63,209 bases of DNA from Sphingosinicella sp. YJ22 (GTDB taxonomy: Bacteria; Pseudomonadota; Alphaproteobacteria; Sphingomonadales; Sphingomonadaceae). Position 1 is the stretch's first letter. Every line of letters starts with the position of its first letter. Positions 26,553 to 34,713 of the stretch are shown one piece after another. The notes under the pieces were generated by a model. It made no database searches. It was not told the origin of the DNA and saw only the letters and a list, made by a program, of their open reading frames with translations. Both the position numbers and the translations under genes were made by a program. The DNA lies in contig NZ_JAANPA010000013.1 of the NCBI RefSeq assembly GCF_011320075.1, forward strand, positions 1 to 63,209, given 5' to 3'.

Positions 26553-27326
26553 ATGGCCGATGCCATGTCGGACGACGCGCGCATCTGGACGGCGGGGCTG
26601 CTGGTGATCGGCGACGAGATCCTGTCGGGGCGGACCCAGGACCTCAATGTCGTGCAGATCGGGACCTGGCTGAACCTTCAGGGCATCCGCCTGACCGAGG
26701 TGCGCATGGTCGCGGACCGGATCGAGGCGATCGCCGAGGCGACCAACGCGCTGCGCGAGCGCTACGATTACCTGTTCACGACGGGCGGGATCGGTCCGAC
26801 CCATGACGACATCACCGTCGACGGAATCGCCGCGGCGCTGGGCCTGCCGGTCGTGGTTCATCCGACGGCGCGGGCGGCGCTGGAGGCCTATTATGCGGAT
26901 CGCGGCGGGGTGAATGAGGCGCGGCTCAGGATGGCGCGCGTGCCCGAGGGCGCCGAGCTGATCGAGAACCGCTTCTCGGGCGCGCCGGGGATCAAGGTCG
27001 GCAACATCTACATATTGGCGGGGGTGCCGCGGATCGCGGCGATGATGCTCGACGCGCTGACCGGGGCGCTGGAGGGGGGGCGGCCGCTGCTGTCGCGAAC
27101 GCTCGGCTGCTGGGTGGCGGAGAGCGAGGTCGCCGAGCTGCTCGCGGCGACGGAGAAGGCGCATGCGCGCTGCCAGATCGGCTCCTACCCCTTCTTCCGC
27201 GACGGCAAAGCGGGCGCGAACTTCGTGGTGCGAAGCGACGACGAAGCGGCGCTGGCGGCATGCGCCGGCGACCTGGCGGCGGCGCTCGCGGCCTCGGGCC
27301 GCGAGGTTACCGACGGCGGGATCTAG
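26553..27326 (+). CDS. Competence/damage-inducible protein CinA N-domain-like (MoCF_biosynth/molybdopterin-binding) protein
   Basis: A 257-residue protein whose first 170 residues are a MoCF_biosynth (MoaB/Mog-like) domain: GLLVIGDEILSGRTQDLN, then the phosphate-binding TTGGIGPTHDDITVDGIAAALG near residue 75. The remaining 90 residues do not carry the deamidase domain of full-length CinA. Stand-alone proteins of this type are annotated as molybdopterin-binding, or as nicotinamide-nucleotide or ADP-ribose pyrophosphatase-like; the real substrate is uncertain. Start codons at 26514, 26553 and 26565 are all in frame without a clear ribosome site. Its TAG overlaps the stop of the convergent GGDEF gene (CTAG). 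Confidence 0.75.
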   Translation: MADAMSDDARIWTAGLLVIGDEILSGRTQDLNVVQIGTWLNLQGIRLTEVRMVADRIEAIAEATNALRERYDYLFTTGGIGPTHDDITVDGIAAALGLPVVVHPTARAALEAYYADRGGVNEARLRMARVPEGAELIENRFSGAPGIKVGNIYILAGVPRIAAMMLDALTGALEGGRPLLSRTLGCWVAESEVAELLAATEKAHARCQIGSYPFFRDGKAGANFVVRSDDEAALAACAGDLAAALAASGREVTDGGI

Positions 27327-28324
27327 TCCGCCTCGGCGGCGATCCTGTTCCGGCCGGCGTCCTTGGCCTCGTAGAGGAGGTTGTCGGCGCGCTTGAGCGG
27401 CGAATCGCCGGTGCAACGCGCGACTCCGGCCGAGAAGGTGATCTGGCCGAGCGGAGCGTCGGTCTCCCGGACCCGGAAGTCGCGCACGGCGAGGTCGGCG
27501 CGCGCCTGGTCGAGCAAGACCGCGGCCTCGACGGGCGTCAGGCCGTCGAACAGAACCGCAAACTCCTCGCCGCCGAGCCGGGCGACCATGTGCTCGCCGC
27601 AGGATTGCTGGAGCGTCTCGGCGACCATGCGCAGCACTCGGTCGCCCACGCCGTGGCCATGGCCATCATTGACGCGCTTGAAGCGGTCGATGTCGCAAAT
27701 GGCGAGGCTGCACAGCTGGCCCGAGCGCATCACCTCGTCGAGCCGGGTCTCGAAGGCGCGGCGGTTGGGGAGGCGGGTGAGGGCGTCGCTGCGCGCCTCT
27801 TCCTCGGCCTCGGCGAGCTTCTCGCGCAGCGCGTCCGCCTCCGAACGGGCGACCGCGAGCTGCGCTTCGGCCGCGCGGGTGCGCTCCAGCATGGCGCCGG
27901 TCAGGCGCGCGACCGTGGAGATGCTGGGATTGGCGGTGGCATGCGCGTTGAGATCCTCGGCGCCGCGCGCGAGGTCGGCTTCGTAGCTGCGGGTCTCTTC
28001 CCGGGTCGCGTCGACGACCGAGGTGAAATTCTCCATCGAACGCCTGAGATCGGCGATCAGCTCGGCCGCCTTGTCCTCCTCGAGCCCGGGAAATTCCTCG
28101 TCGATCTGCTTGCGGATGCGGTCGACGTCGCGCTGGGTCAGGCGCACGCCGTCGGCCGTCAGCGCGAGGATCATCCGCGCGACAGGCGTGGTGTCGTCGC
28201 TGACGAGACCATAGACCAGGGTATAATTTTCGGGGGTCGGTTCGAGGCCGTGAAGGGCGAGGAAATCGCCGATCGCCCTGAACGTCCTCCGGTGCGCGTC
28301 ATCGCGCGATTTCTTGTCGTTCAC
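27323..28324 (-). CDS. Cytoplasmic diguanylate cyclase (GGDEF)
   Basis: A 333-residue protein with no membrane helix. Residues 1-90 contain FLALHGLEPTPENYTLVYG and LTQRDVDRIRKQIDEEF, a helical N-domain often seen in proteobacterial GGDEF proteins. A coiled coil spans about 130-185. The GGDEF domain covers about 170-330 with DIDRFKRVNDGHGHGVGDR and the active site GGEEF, so cyclic-di-GMP synthesis is expected. The inhibitory RxxD site is absent (CGEH at that position). I used the GTG at 28324, preceded by GGCGGGGGC; an ATG at 28405 is also in frame. It is adjacent to motB. Confidence 0.85.
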   Translation of the reverse strand: MNDKKSRDDAHRRTFRAIGDFLALHGLEPTPENYTLVYGLVSDDTTPVARMILALTADGVRLTQRDVDRIRKQIDEEFPGLEEDKAAELIADLRRSMENFTSVVDATREETRSYEADLARGAEDLNAHATANPSISTVARLTGAMLERTRAAEAQLAVARSEADALREKLAEAEEEARSDALTRLPNRRAFETRLDEVMRSGQLCSLAICDIDRFKRVNDGHGHGVGDRVLRMVAETLQQSCGEHMVARLGGEEFAVLFDGLTPVEAAVLLDQARADLAVRDFRVRETDAPLGQITFSAGVARCTGDSPLKRADNLLYEAKDAGRNRIAAEAD

Positions 28325-28442
28325 GCCCCCGCCGATCCGACCGCGCGCCGCCCGCGCCCCCGGGAATGCAACGCCTGATGCTAAAGTGCCAATCTCGTTG
28401 CACATTTTACACAGCGCCAGGTCGTTTCGGCAAGGATCATGT

Positions 28443-29378
28443 TTAGCGCGAGGACCTGGCGCCGCCTCCGGCTGGCGCCGCCGAGGCCGAGACGATCGGC
28501 CGAGAGCGATCCTGCCCGTCGGCCCATAGGAGGGTGATCGAAATGCGGCGGTTGCGCGGGTCGAGCCGGTCGCCAGCGACATAGGGTTCGCGGTCGGCGA
28601 CGCCCTCGATGCGGGTGAAGCGGGGGAGCGGGACGCCTGCGCCTTCGAGGACGGTGCGCGTGGTCTCGGCCCGGGCGGTCGACAGCATCCAATTGTTCAT
28701 GCGCGCATTGGTCCACGGCCGCGAGTCGGTGTGTCCGCGCACCACCACCTGGTTCGACACCGGCTGGATGACCTGGGAGACCTGACGCAGCAGCCGTGCC
28801 GCCTGCGGGCGAAGGACGTTGGTGCCGACCTCGAACATCGAGAAGTCGGCCTCATCGACGAGGTCGATGCGCAGGCCGGCGTCGGACTGCGTGAAGGAGA
28901 TGTGGCTCATCAGCGAGCGCAGCTGCGGGTCCTGCTCCATGCGCCGCATCAGCTCGGAACGCAGCTGGGCGAAGCGCGCCATTTCCTGCTCGCGCTGCTG
29001 GGCCGAGCCGGTCTGCGGGCCGCCCAGCGCCGAGCGCGGGATGACGATCGAGCGCGAACCGGTCTGCTGCGCCTTGTGCGGATAATTCTCCTCCGCGATG
29101 ATCGAGTCGCCGCCCATGATGCCGTTCGAGCCGGCGCTGTTCTGGCGATATTCGATCACCGTCGGCGTGAAATAGTCGGCGAGGCCCTTGCGCTTGGCCT
29201 CGTCGACTGCGCCGACCAGCCACAGCAGCAGGAAGAAGGCCATCATCGCCGTCACGAAGTCGGCATAGGCGATCTTCCACGCACCGCCGTGATGGGCGTC
29301 GTGGTTCTCCTGGACGATCTTCTTGACGATGATCGGCTGGGGCGGCGGCTCGTTGCGCCCGCGGGCTGCGGTGGCCAT
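28443..29378 (-). CDS. motB: Flagellar motor stator protein MotB
   Basis: A 311-residue stator subunit. A cytoplasmic N-terminus (residues 1-35) is followed by one membrane helix with the proton-carrying aspartate in KIAYADFVTAMMAFFLLLWL (Asp40). The plug segment EAKRKGLADYF comes next, then a periplasmic linker and a C-terminal OmpA-like peptidoglycan-binding domain with VVVRGHTDSRPW and NRRISITLLW. The motif fits the H+ rather than Na+ type, though that is only suggestive. It lies 36 bases downstream of motA and is expected to be transcribed with it from a FliA-type promoter. Confidence 0.95.
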   Translation of the reverse strand: MATAARGRNEPPPQPIIVKKIVQENHDAHHGGAWKIAYADFVTAMMAFFLLLWLVGAVDEAKRKGLADYFTPTVIEYRQNSAGSNGIMGGDSIIAEENYPHKAQQTGSRSIVIPRSALGGPQTGSAQQREQEMARFAQLRSELMRRMEQDPQLRSLMSHISFTQSDAGLRIDLVDEADFSMFEVGTNVLRPQAARLLRQVSQVIQPVSNQVVVRGHTDSRPWTNARMNNWMLSTARAETTRTVLEGAGVPLPRFTRIEGVADREPYVAGDRLDPRNRRISITLLWADGQDRSRPIVSASAAPAGGGARSSR

Positions 29379-29414
29379 TAGAGAGCGCTCCCGCGCGAGC
29401 GAGTCCTGGGCATA

Positions 29415-30278
29415 TCAGCGGCCCCGCATGCCGTCGAAAACGTCGGCGAAGGCAGGTTGGTTGTTGTGGGCGATGCCCGAGCGCGCCGCCTCGATGACCA
29501 GCGGCAGCGGATGGCCGTGCAGCGAGGCGATGATGATCTGCTTGACGACGTCGTAGATGGCGGCGTCGCTCTCCACAACCTGGCGGGCGCGGTTGGCGAA
29601 CGGGCCGACGAAGCCGTAGGACAAGAGCACGCCGAGGAAGGTGCCGACCAGCGCCGAGCCGATCATGCCGCCGAGCACCGACGGCGGCTCGTCGATCGAC
29701 GACATCGTCTTGATGACTCCCAGCACCGCCGCGACGATGCCGAGCGCGGGGAGGGCGTCGGCCATGGTCTGAAGTGAATTGACCGGCCGGATCACGTCAT
29801 GATGGTGGGTCTTGATGGCGTTATCCATCACTTCCTCCATGGCATGCGGATTGAGCGTGCCGGAGGAGACGACGACCAAGCGCAACGTGTCGCAGATCAG
29901 GTGGATGAGGACCTGGTCCTTCATCAGCTTGGGATATTCGCCGAAGATCGCGCTGGTCTCGGGCTGCTCGATATGCGGCTCGACCGCGACCGGGCCTTCG
30001 GTGCGCAGCATCTTCATCAGCTTGGAGACGAGGAAGATGGTGTCGAGAAAGTCCTGGCGGCCGTAGCGCGGGCCCTTGAACGCCTTGAGGAAGGCGCCGG
30101 ACAGCGCCTTGAGCTCGCGGCCATTGTTGCCGACGATGGTGGCGCCGAGCGCTGCGCCGCCGATGATCATCATCTCGAGCGGAAGCGCGTGCGCCAGCAC
30201 GTCCATCTTGCCACCAGCGATGATGAACCCGCCGAACACCATCACCAGGACGACGATAATCCCGATGCCCGCAAACAT
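29415..30278 (-). CDS. motA: Flagellar motor stator protein MotA
   Basis: A 287-residue inner-membrane protein with four helices (about 1-21, 33-50, 168-190, 200-222). The conserved proline is in MADALPALGIVAAVLGVIKTM, and the second conserved region is MIGSALVGTFLGVLLSYGFVGP. The large cytoplasmic loop between helices 2 and 3 carries FKGPRYGRQDFLDTIFL, the part that contacts FliG. With MotB it forms the ion-driven stator. A sigma28-like promoter lies about 53 bases upstream, consistent with late-class expression. Confidence 0.96.
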   Translation of the reverse strand: MFAGIGIIVVLVMVFGGFIIAGGKMDVLAHALPLEMMIIGGAALGATIVGNNGRELKALSGAFLKAFKGPRYGRQDFLDTIFLVSKLMKMLRTEGPVAVEPHIEQPETSAIFGEYPKLMKDQVLIHLICDTLRLVVVSSGTLNPHAMEEVMDNAIKTHHHDVIRPVNSLQTMADALPALGIVAAVLGVIKTMSSIDEPPSVLGGMIGSALVGTFLGVLLSYGFVGPFANRARQVVESDAAIYDVVKQIIIASLHGHPLPLVIEAARSGIAHNNQPAFADVFDGMRGR

Positions 30279-30330
30279 TCCGGTCCCCGCTCCCTCGACA
30301 CTGGGGCGAAAGACACTTCGCCCAAGGGGA

Positions 30331-30356
30331 TTAACGGCGCGGGCGGCGAGACTTAA
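30331..30356 (-). promoter_or_regulatory. FliA (sigma28)-type promoter for motAB
   Basis: The minus strand reads TTAAGTCT, 10 bases, then GCCGTTAA, compared with the flagellar sigma28 pattern TAAAGTTT-N11-GCCGATAA. The -10 box differs at one base and the spacing is one shorter. It sits about 53 bases before the motA ATG. Confidence 0.6.
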
Positions 30357-30395
30357 TGGTTAAAGGCGCGGTCAGGATATTTGCCGGCCATTCGA

Positions 30396-30414
30396 CCCTC
30401 CGCGACCGGAGGGG
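30396..30414 (-). terminator. Weak hairpin at the end of flgL
   Basis: CCCTCCG (30396-30402) pairs with CGGAGGG (30407-30413) around a CGAC loop, immediately after the flgL stop. No T-tract follows on the minus strand. It may mark the 3' end of the flgB-flgL transcript, but it is weak evidence. Confidence 0.35.
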
Positions 30415-31260
30415 CTAGCCGATCAGGTCGAACAGGTTCGACCGGTTGATGCGGGCGAAGGCCGCCTGGGCCGCCTCGAGCGACAGCTCCTTGGCCTGGA
30501 GCCGGGCCACGACCTCGGCGATATCGGCGCTTTCGAGGCCCATGCGCTCGTCCTCCATGACGATCTTCACGGATTCCGACTGCTCGATCATGTCCTCGAT
30601 GCGATTGCCGCGCGAGCCGTGGTCGGCATGGACGGCCGCGATGTGGTTCACCGCGGAATTCACCTCGTTCATGAGCGCGTTGATCGGAGCGGGCTCGCCA
30701 CCGCGAAGGGCGAGCGCGGCATCGTTGAGGATCTTGGTGAGATTGGTCGTCCCATATTGCGTTGTGACGTTGTCGAACACGGCATTGCGGGTGGCGACGG
30801 CGCTCAGTTCGAGGTCGGCGGCGACCGGGATTCGGATCGCAGGGCCGTCCGGAAACAGGAGCTCGCCGCGGGAATCGCGGGTGCTGCGAAGCGAGGCGAC
30901 ATGCTGGGACAGGCTTTCCAGCTCGAGCGCGATCGCGTTGCGGTCGGTGCTCGACATGGTGCGGCTGGCGCCCTGGACCATCAGCTCCGAGGCGCGGGTG
31001 AAGGTGGTGCCGAGCGACTTCAGGACTCCGTCGGCCTGGGCGTAGATCGCCATCGCCTTGTCGAGATTGGAGCGCCAGGTCGTCTGGTTGGACTGGCTGC
31101 GGCCGATGTCGGAGATTCGTGCGGCGGCGGCGGGATCGTCCGACGGCGCGAGGATCTTCTTGCCCGTCGAGATCTCGGCCTGGGCGCGGGCGATCTCGCC
31201 CGCCAGGCGGAGCTGGCGGTTGGTCTCGAGACGAAGCTGGTAGCGGGTGCCGCTGATCAT
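30415..31260 (-). CDS. flgL: Flagellar hook-filament junction protein FlgL
   Basis: A 281-residue flagellin-like protein with conserved coiled-coil ends. The N-terminal RYQLRLETNRQLRLAGEIAR and KKILAPSDDPAAAARIS segment corresponds to the flagellin D0-D1 region, and the C-terminus SLEAAQAAFARINRSNLFDLIG matches FlgL. It links hook-associated protein FlgK to the filament. It is shorter than the enterobacterial protein and is the last gene of the flg operon, 11 bases after flgK. Confidence 0.9.
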   Translation of the reverse strand: MISGTRYQLRLETNRQLRLAGEIARAQAEISTGKKILAPSDDPAAAARISDIGRSQSNQTTWRSNLDKAMAIYAQADGVLKSLGTTFTRASELMVQGASRTMSSTDRNAIALELESLSQHVASLRSTRDSRGELLFPDGPAIRIPVAADLELSAVATRNAVFDNVTTQYGTTNLTKILNDAALALRGGEPAPINALMNEVNSAVNHIAAVHADHGSRGNRIEDMIEQSESVKIVMEDERMGLESADIAEVVARLQAKELSLEAAQAAFARINRSNLFDLIG

Positions 31261-31271
31261 GATGTCGCGCC

Positions 31272-32624
31272 CTAGAAGATGTTGAGGATGTCCTGGACGG
31301 TCTCGCGACCGACCTGGATGATGCGCGCGGCGGCGCTGTAGGCCTGCTGGAAGCGCAGCAGGTCGGCGGCCTCGCGGTCGAGGTCGACGCCGGTGATCTC
31401 GTCAAGCGCGCCGAAGCTGGTGTCGCGCCATGCGGACGCTGCGGCGTGCTCGGACCTGGCCGACGACAGCGTCTGGGCATGGCCGGCGACGAGATTGGTC
31501 CAGCGTCGTTCGACGCCATTGGTGCCGCGCAGCGCATCGAGCGCAAGAAGGTTGCCGTTGGGCACACCGGGGCCGGACTGCGCCGCTACGAGCGCCGGAT
31601 CGGTGACCAGGGCGCGGATTCCGCCGGCGCCGCCGGCCGGATCGAGCAGCGCCGGGCCGGGATTGCCGGCCTGGTCGCGCCCGTTCGAGGACCAGGTGTT
31701 GAGCTGGACCGCGAAGTCGATGGCGAGAGTGGACAGCTCGGACGCCCGAGTCGCGGCGATGTCCGCCGATTCGACGAGCCCGGCGAGCTTGCCGGCGCTC
31801 GGCACCACCGCGGCCGCGCCGCTGCTGTTGGTGACCTGCAGCGACAGCCGGCCATCGCCTGCAATGGTGAGCGACAGGCTCGCGGTTTCGGTCGGGCTGA
31901 CCAGGACGGAGCCGGGCGCGTCGGCCAGGCTGACCTGGACGGTGCCGTCCGCATTGTCCGAGGTGACGATGCCGATCCGCTCGGCGATGGTGTCGATCAG
32001 CCGGTCGCGATCATCCTCCATCGCTGCACGCACCGTGCTTCCCGGGGTCGCGGCGCGCAGCGCGGTGTTGAGCTGGGCGAGGCCGTTTACCGCGTTGTTG
32101 ACCGCTTGAACGTCGAGCTGGGCGGCGTCGCCGATGCCGGCGGAGAGGCGGCGCAGAGCGTCGGCATTGTTGCGAAAGACGCCGGCGACATCGTCCAGCT
32201 TGGCGAGGAACTGGCTGCGGCCGAAACGGTCGCCCGGCGTAGCGGCGAGATCGTCGGCGGCGTTGAAGAAGGCGGTGATCTTGGCGCCGACCCCGTAGGG
32301 GCCGTCGTCGAGAATGGTCTCGATGCCGGTCAGCCACTGCTCGCGCACTTCGGTGCGGCCGGCGGCCGAGCTCGCGTGGCGCATCTCGGCGGCCCTGAAC
32401 ATGTCCCAGGCGCGCTCGATGCCCTGCACCCGGACGCCGCCGAACACGTAGCTCTCCCCGCTATAGGGGGTGAGCCGCGCGCCGCCGGAGACTCCCGGAG
32501 TCAGCGTGACGCTGCGGCGGGTGAAGCCCGGAGTCTCCGCGTTGGCGACATTCTCGCCGACCGCGCCGAGAGCGGTGCGGTAGGCGCGAAGGCCCGACAG
32601 GCCGAGGCCGAGCAGGTCGCTCAT
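31272..32624 (-). CDS. flgK: Flagellar hook-associated protein 1 FlgK
   Basis: A 450-residue junction protein. The start LGLSGLRAYRTALGAVGENVANAETPGF is the rod/hook-type N-terminal helix shared by axial proteins, and the C-terminus LLRFQQAYSAAARIIQVGRE is the matching helix. The middle is shorter than in Escherichia coli (547 residues there). It connects hook to filament together with FlgL. The ATG overlaps the flgJ stop (ATGA), which indicates translational coupling. Confidence 0.94.
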   Translation of the reverse strand: MSDLLGLGLSGLRAYRTALGAVGENVANAETPGFTRRSVTLTPGVSGGARLTPYSGESYVFGGVRVQGIERAWDMFRAAEMRHASSAAGRTEVREQWLTGIETILDDGPYGVGAKITAFFNAADDLAATPGDRFGRSQFLAKLDDVAGVFRNNADALRRLSAGIGDAAQLDVQAVNNAVNGLAQLNTALRAATPGSTVRAAMEDDRDRLIDTIAERIGIVTSDNADGTVQVSLADAPGSVLVSPTETASLSLTIAGDGRLSLQVTNSSGAAAVVPSAGKLAGLVESADIAATRASELSTLAIDFAVQLNTWSSNGRDQAGNPGPALLDPAGGAGGIRALVTDPALVAAQSGPGVPNGNLLALDALRGTNGVERRWTNLVAGHAQTLSSARSEHAAASAWRDTSFGALDEITGVDLDREAADLLRFQQAYSAAARIIQVGRETVQDILNIF

Positions 32625-32944
32625 CGGGAACCCCCGTCATTGGTGCCGCCGTCGGGGCTCGTGCCGCCGCGGCCGAACTGCTGGAGCAGAAGCTCGGCGA
32701 TGCCGAAGCTGCCGCGCGCCGCCATGTCGTCGGCGAGGCGGGCGTCGGCCATGTCGCGAAACTGGTCGCTCGCGCTCGAGCCGAACAGGTCCTCGCCGAT
32801 CTTCGCCTGGCGCATCGAGCCGATGACCTGGCGAAGAAAGACGGCCTCGAACGCCTCGGCGGCCTGGCGCATCTGCGCCTCGCGCCGAGTGGCGGCCGGG
32901 TCCGTCGCCTGGGCGGCGGGATTGGCGGCGGCGGGATTGATCAC
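32621..32944 (-). CDS. flgJ: Rod-binding protein, FlgJ N-terminal domain only
   Basis: A 107-residue protein equal to the rod-capping N-terminal half of FlgJ: AAEAFEAVFLRQVIGSMRQAKIGEDLFGSSASDQFRDMADA (residues 29-70) and the closing MAARGSFGIAELLLQQ. The C-terminal peptidoglycan hydrolase domain of enterobacterial FlgJ is absent, as is common in alphaproteobacteria. The wall-piercing activity is probably supplied by the transglycosylase encoded at 40213. It overlaps flgK and flgI by four bases on either side. Confidence 0.88.
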   Translation of the reverse strand: MINPAAANPAAQATDPAATRREAQMRQAAEAFEAVFLRQVIGSMRQAKIGEDLFGSSASDQFRDMADARLADDMAARGSFGIAELLLQQFGRGGTSPDGGTNDGGSR

Positions 32945-34044
32945 AGGATCACCAGCTCGGCGCGCAGCGCGCCCGCCTGCTTCAGCGCCTCGAGGATGGC
33001 GACGAGATCGGACGCGGTCGCGCCGATCGCGTTCACCGCACGGACGATTTCCGAGAGGTTGGCGCCCGCGCCCATGTCGAACATGCGGGCACGTTCCTCC
33101 TCGACCCGGATCGCGCTGTCCTGCTGGACCGCGGTCTGGCCGCGCGAGAAGGGCTCCGGCTGGATGACCTGCGGATTTTCCTCGACCGACACCGTCAGGC
33201 GGCCGTGGCTGACCGCGGCGGGGCTGATCCGCACCGCGCCGTTGATCACGACCGTGCCCGTGCGCGAGTTGACGATGACCCGCGCCGGGGCGTCGCCCGG
33301 ATCGACCAGGACATTTTCGATCCGGCCCATCAGCGCGGTTCGGGCTTCGGCGCCGTCCGGCGCGTCGATCGCGATCGAGCCGCCGTTGACGGCGCTGGCG
33401 ATCGGCTGGCCGATCTCGCGGTTGATCGCCTCGGCAACCCGGCCGGCGGTGGTGAGGTCGGCCTCGAACAGGTTGAAGCGCAGCTGCGGCGCGGTCGCGA
33501 AGCCGGTGTCGACCGACCGCTCGACCGTGGCGCCGCCCGGGATTCGGCCGGCGCTCGGCACGTTGACCGTGACCTGGCTGCCGTCCTGAGCGGACACGCC
33601 GAGGCCGCCGACGACAAGGTTGCCCTGGGCCATCGCATAGATCTGGTCGTCGGCGCCGCGCAGCGGAGTCATGATGAGGGTGCCGCCGCGAAGGGAGCGC
33701 GCGCGGCCCAGCGCGGAGACGGTGATGTCGATGCGCTGGCCCGGATTGGCGAAGGGCGGCAGCTCGGCGGTGATCATCACCGCGGCGGCGTTGCGCAGCG
33801 ACGGATTGACGCCCGGCGGCAGGGTCAGGCCGAAGCGGCTGGCGACGCCGGTCATGCCCTGGGTCGCGTAAGCGAGGTTGTCGTCGCCCGTGCCGGCGAG
33901 GCCGACGACGATTCCGTAGCCGGTCAGCTGGTTGGTGCGGACGCCCTGAAAGGAGCCGAGATCCTTGACCCGGCTTGCCTGCGCCGGAGCCGCGACCGCG
34001 AAGGCGGCGACCAGGGCGAGGAGGATCGTGCGGAAGATGGTCAT
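32941..34044 (-). CDS. flgI: Flagellar P-ring protein FlgI
   Basis: A 367-residue periplasmic protein. I use the ATG at 34044, preceded by TGAGGTG, although a GTG at 34053 is also in frame. The signal peptide (TIFRTILLALVAAFAVAAPAQA) ends near residue 22, followed by SRVKDLGSFQGVRTNQLTGYG, which is the family signature. The protein assembles the P ring around the rod in the peptidoglycan layer, with FlgA as chaperone (encoded at 38861). It is coupled to flgJ by ATGA. Confidence 0.95.
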   Translation of the reverse strand: MTIFRTILLALVAAFAVAAPAQASRVKDLGSFQGVRTNQLTGYGIVVGLAGTGDDNLAYATQGMTGVASRFGLTLPPGVNPSLRNAAAVMITAELPPFANPGQRIDITVSALGRARSLRGGTLIMTPLRGADDQIYAMAQGNLVVGGLGVSAQDGSQVTVNVPSAGRIPGGATVERSVDTGFATAPQLRFNLFEADLTTAGRVAEAINREIGQPIASAVNGGSIAIDAPDGAEARTALMGRIENVLVDPGDAPARVIVNSRTGTVVINGAVRISPAAVSHGRLTVSVEENPQVIQPEPFSRGQTAVQQDSAIRVEEERARMFDMGAGANLSEIVRAVNAIGATASDLVAILEALKQAGALRAELVIL

Positions 34045-34054
34045 CGCGGACACC

Positions 34055-34711
34055 TCAGAACGGGCTCAGGATGTTGAAGAAGCGGGTCAGCCAGCCCTCG
34101 CGGGCGGCGCGGGCGATCTCGCCGCGGCCGGAATAGGTGATCCGAGCATCGGCCAAACGGGTCGAGGCGATGCGGTTGTCGGGCGTGATGTCGGCGGGGC
34201 GAACCAGGCCGGTGACCTGGATGAACTCGTTGCCGCGGTTGAGCCGGACCCGCTTCTCGCCCTGGACCAGCATGGTGCCGTTGGCGAACAGCTCGACCAC
34301 GGTCACGCTGATCTCGCCGGACAGCTGGTTCGACTGGGCGGTCTGGCCCTGGCCGGCGAATTGCGAGCCGCCGCTGGCGCTCACGTCGGAGGCGCTGAAC
34401 AGGCGCGACAGCACGCCGGTGGTGGGCGGGGTGAGGCCGAGGCTGGAATCGCGCTGGGTGTTGGTGCCGGCGGTGGCCTGCGCCTGGGTGCGTTCGGTCA
34501 GGACGACGGTCAGCACGTCGCCGACCTGGGCGGCGCGCTGGCCGCTGGTCAGCGGCGCGTAGCCGTTCGACGCCTGGAAGATCGAACCGTTGGCCGGCGG
34601 CGGCGGCGCCGGCACGGCATAGCTCGGCCGGAACGCCGGGGCGTTCGGATCCGGGTCGTAGGCCGCGGTGAGCAGCAGGGCCGCCGGCAGCAGGAGGGTC
34701 GCGCGCATCAT
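34055..34711 (-). CDS. flgH: Flagellar L-ring protein FlgH, without a lipobox cysteine
   Basis: A 218-residue protein read from the ATG at 34711 (GTG at 34717 overlaps the flgG stop). FlgH signatures are VGDVLTVVLTERTQAQATA and GSQFAGQGQTAQSNQLSGEI, and the C-terminus GWLTRFFNILSPF fits the outer-membrane L ring. In well-studied homologues the signal peptide ends in a lipobox cysteine that becomes lipidated. Here the sequence reads LLLTAAYDP, with tyrosine (TAC) at the expected position and no cysteine nearby, so classical lipidation looks impossible. Processing by signal peptidase I after TAA is a possibility. A sequencing error (TGC to TAC) should be excluded. Confidence 0.9.
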   Translation of the reverse strand: MMRATLLLPAALLLTAAYDPDPNAPAFRPSYAVPAPPPPANGSIFQASNGYAPLTSGQRAAQVGDVLTVVLTERTQAQATAGTNTQRDSSLGLTPPTTGVLSRLFSASDVSASGGSQFAGQGQTAQSNQLSGEISVTVVELFANGTMLVQGEKRVRLNRGNEFIQVTGLVRPADITPDNRIASTRLADARITYSGRGEIARAAREGWLTRFFNILSPF

Positions 34712-34713
34712 GA

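Noticed and set aside
30331-30362. CtrA-type TTAA pairs near motA
   Set aside because: The TTAA half-sites do not have the 7-base spacing of the CtrA motif; they are explained by the sigma28-like promoter.
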